A stretch of 16,511 nucleotides of DNA from Bacteroidales bacterium. Lineage in GTDB: Bacteria > Bacteroidota > Bacteroidia > Bacteroidales > JAADGE01. Numbering within the stretch: the first letter of the stretch is position 1; each line of letters begins with the position of its first letter. The DNA lies in assembly GCA_024762915.1 (NCBI GenBank), contig JANTGL010000023.1, forward strand, positions 1 through 16,511, given 5' to 3'. The position numbers were made by a program, and so were the translations under genes. The notes beneath the pieces were generated by a model that saw only the letters and a program-made list of their open reading frames with translations, had not been told where the DNA came from and made no database searches. Positions 15,594 to 16,511 of this stretch are shown one piece after another.

Positions 15594-15830
15594 TTACTCT
15601 ACAATCATTTTTCCTATAATATTCTTTTGTTCTGAAACTGTGAAAACCATTGTATCAGAGCTTAAGCCGGATGATTTTCTTAGAATAGTGAGATCCTGAT
15701 TATTAACTTTCAGATGAATAAGAGAATCATTTTCAGATAATTGAAAAATTATTGTATCAAAAAAAACACAGTCAAGAAAAATAGAGTTTTCAGTAATAGT
15801 TGCTTTAAAATTTAATATTATATTTCTGTG
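15594..15830 (-). pseudogene. Orphan reading frame, probable leftover 3' end of a lost gene
   Basis: Directly behind the stop of the repeat protein and in the same frame, 78 sense codons run without interruption to a TAA at 15594. The product has normal protein composition, e.g. ENSIFLDCVFFDTIIFQLSE and LKVNNQDLTILRKSS, and ends QKNIIGKMIVE. There is no ATG, GTG or TTG start before the codon for M in SSDTMVF near its end, so it is not translatable alone as it stands. I do not recognise it. It may be the tail of a gene whose front was replaced, or an extension of the repeat gene cut off by a new stop. With the CRP-like site it fills most of 15471-15830; nothing else was found there. Confidence 0.35.
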
Positions 15831-16511
15831 TTATTCTTTGATAAACTTAGTTACTTCCGTGCCTTTATCCCCTTCTGCTTTTAAGATATACAGCCCGGCC
15901 GGCAAATCTTCTACATTTATTGTGTACTTTTTACTTTGATTTTCGGTCTTTATACTTTTCACCTGTTTTCCTGTAATATTTGTAATTAAAATATTCGTAA
16001 TCCGTAATTGATTATATATAATTATTAATTGGTTGTGCGCGGGGTTGGGAAAAACATTTATTGTATTCTCAAAATTATTTTCTTGAATACCCGTAGTGTT
16101 ATCAAGTTTCACAATAAACATATCATAATTGCCTGCATTGGTTAAAGTAGTTGTTCCGAAGGTGATGGAGGAACTATAAAAATCACCCGTCACAAGTATA
16201 TTTCCGTCAGCGTCTTTGGAAATGCTGTTACCCTGATCAGAATCTGTTCCGCCTGCACTTTTTGCCCAAAGGACATTTCCGTCGACATCATATTTCACAA
16301 TAAACATATCATAATTGCCTGAATTGGTTAAAGTAGTTGTTCCGAAAGTGATGGAGGAACTATAAAACCGACCCGTTACAAGTATATTTCCGTCGGCATC
16401 TGCGGCAACATTGTAGCCTTGATCCCAATGAGTTCCTCCTGCGCTTTTTGCCCAAAGAACATTTCCCCCGACATCATATTTCACAATAAACATATCAAAA
16501 TTGCCTTCATT
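15831..16511 (-). CDS. SBBP-type propeller-repeat protein with T9SS sorting domain, 3' part only
   Basis: The frame is open to the window edge, so the gene starts outside and the Met at 16493 is internal. The visible 226 residues hold two complete 62-residue repeats and parts of two more. Each unit reads MFIVKYDVxGNVLWAKSAGG, then (K/A)DADGNILVTG, then FYSSSITFGTTTLTN and GNYD, the pattern of SBBP beta-propeller repeats. A type A T9SS sorting domain follows: NVFPNPAHNQLII, ITNITGKQVKSI, LPAGLYILKAEG and TEVTKFIKE. The product should be exported by T9SS and displayed or released. Binding target unknown. The DNA of the two full repeats is about 86% identical by eye, so they are recent duplicates or kept alike by gene conversion. 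Confidence 0.88.
   Translation of the reverse strand, partial: NEGNFDMFIVKYDVGGNVLWAKSAGGTHWDQGYNVAADADGNILVTGRFYSSSITFGTTTLTNSGNYDMFIVKYDVDGNVLWAKSAGGTDSDQGNSISKDADGNILVTGDFYSSSITFGTTTLTNAGNYDMFIVKLDNTTGIQENNFENTINVFPNPAHNQLIIIYNQLRITNILITNITGKQVKSIKTENQSKKYTINVEDLPAGLYILKAEGDKGTEVTKFIKE
16122..16493 (-). repeat. Two tandem 186-bp coding repeats
   Basis: Units 16308-16493 and 16122-16307 are each 186 bp (62 codons) with no length difference. About 26 mismatches were counted by eye, clustered in the middle of the unit, while both ends are nearly identical. A third copy starts at 16121 but leaves the repeat after eight codons for the sorting domain, and a fourth begins to the right of the window. 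Confidence 0.9.

Noticed and set aside
15965..16045. Inserted AT-rich repeat within the T9SS domain of the repeat protein (residues QLRITNILITN)
   Set aside because: The domain length between PNP and ITGKQV is within the normal range, so an insertion is not needed to explain it.
16122..16511. CRISPR-like array at the right end
   Set aside because: Units are 186 bp, contiguous, in frame and encode propeller repeats; there are no spacers.
1..16511. tRNA, rRNA, insertion sequence, riboswitch or defence genes
   Set aside because: No cloverleaf, transposase, terminal inverted repeat, structured leader or defence-associated domain was recognised on either strand.

Overview
The window is AT-rich and reads as chromosomal DNA of a member of the Bacteroidota. 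Four things point there: two secreted proteins with type IX secretion (T9SS) type A C-terminal sorting domains, a PorP/SprF-family outer-membrane protein, the long Bacteroidota form of QueA, and a recurring -7 promoter element TAnnTTTG a short distance upstream of several starts. Shine-Dalgarno sequences are mostly absent, also as expected. I cannot place it below phylum; the set of genes looks like a free-living or environmental lineage rather than a gut Bacteroides, but that is inference.

Layout. At the left edge is the 5' part of cinA (minus strand). Next come a proline dehydrogenase (minus, with its own terminator) and aroB (plus), which diverge from a shared 132-bp region. aroB is followed on the plus strand by a PorP/SprF-like protein, whose 3' end overlaps by 23 bp the convergent gene for a small membrane protein. 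The minus strand then carries hsp20 and an apparent operon smr/DUF2027 - mgtE - DUF4105 (Lnb-like acyltransferase candidate). A 377-bp interval at 8713-9089 holds a promoter on each side, a terminator, and what looks like a frame-broken small gene. Plus-strand genes follow: queA, a membrane-anchored SpoIIE/PP2C phosphatase and pgeF. The right end (minus) holds a 960-residue secreted Asp-box propeller protein, a 360-bp interval with a CRP-like palindrome and an orphan reading frame, and the 3' part of a gene made of 186-bp tandem SBBP-type propeller repeats.

How the genes fit together. Most of the window is housekeeping: proline catabolism, the shikimate pathway, tRNA queuosine modification, peptidoglycan-precursor editing, NMN/damaged-nucleotide salvage (CinA), protein quality control and Mg2+ transport. 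The envelope theme is PorP/SprF, the Lnb-like protein and two T9SS cargo proteins. No operon here looks like a defence, biosynthetic or mobile system. I do not see a previously undescribed multi-gene system; the items most worth a second look are small: an intrinsic terminator hidden inside the conserved 3' end of pgeF, a perfect TGTGA-N6-TCACA palindrome ahead of a secreted protein, a small frame-shifted gene with intact terminator, and an orphan C-terminal reading frame lying in phase behind the repeat protein's stop.
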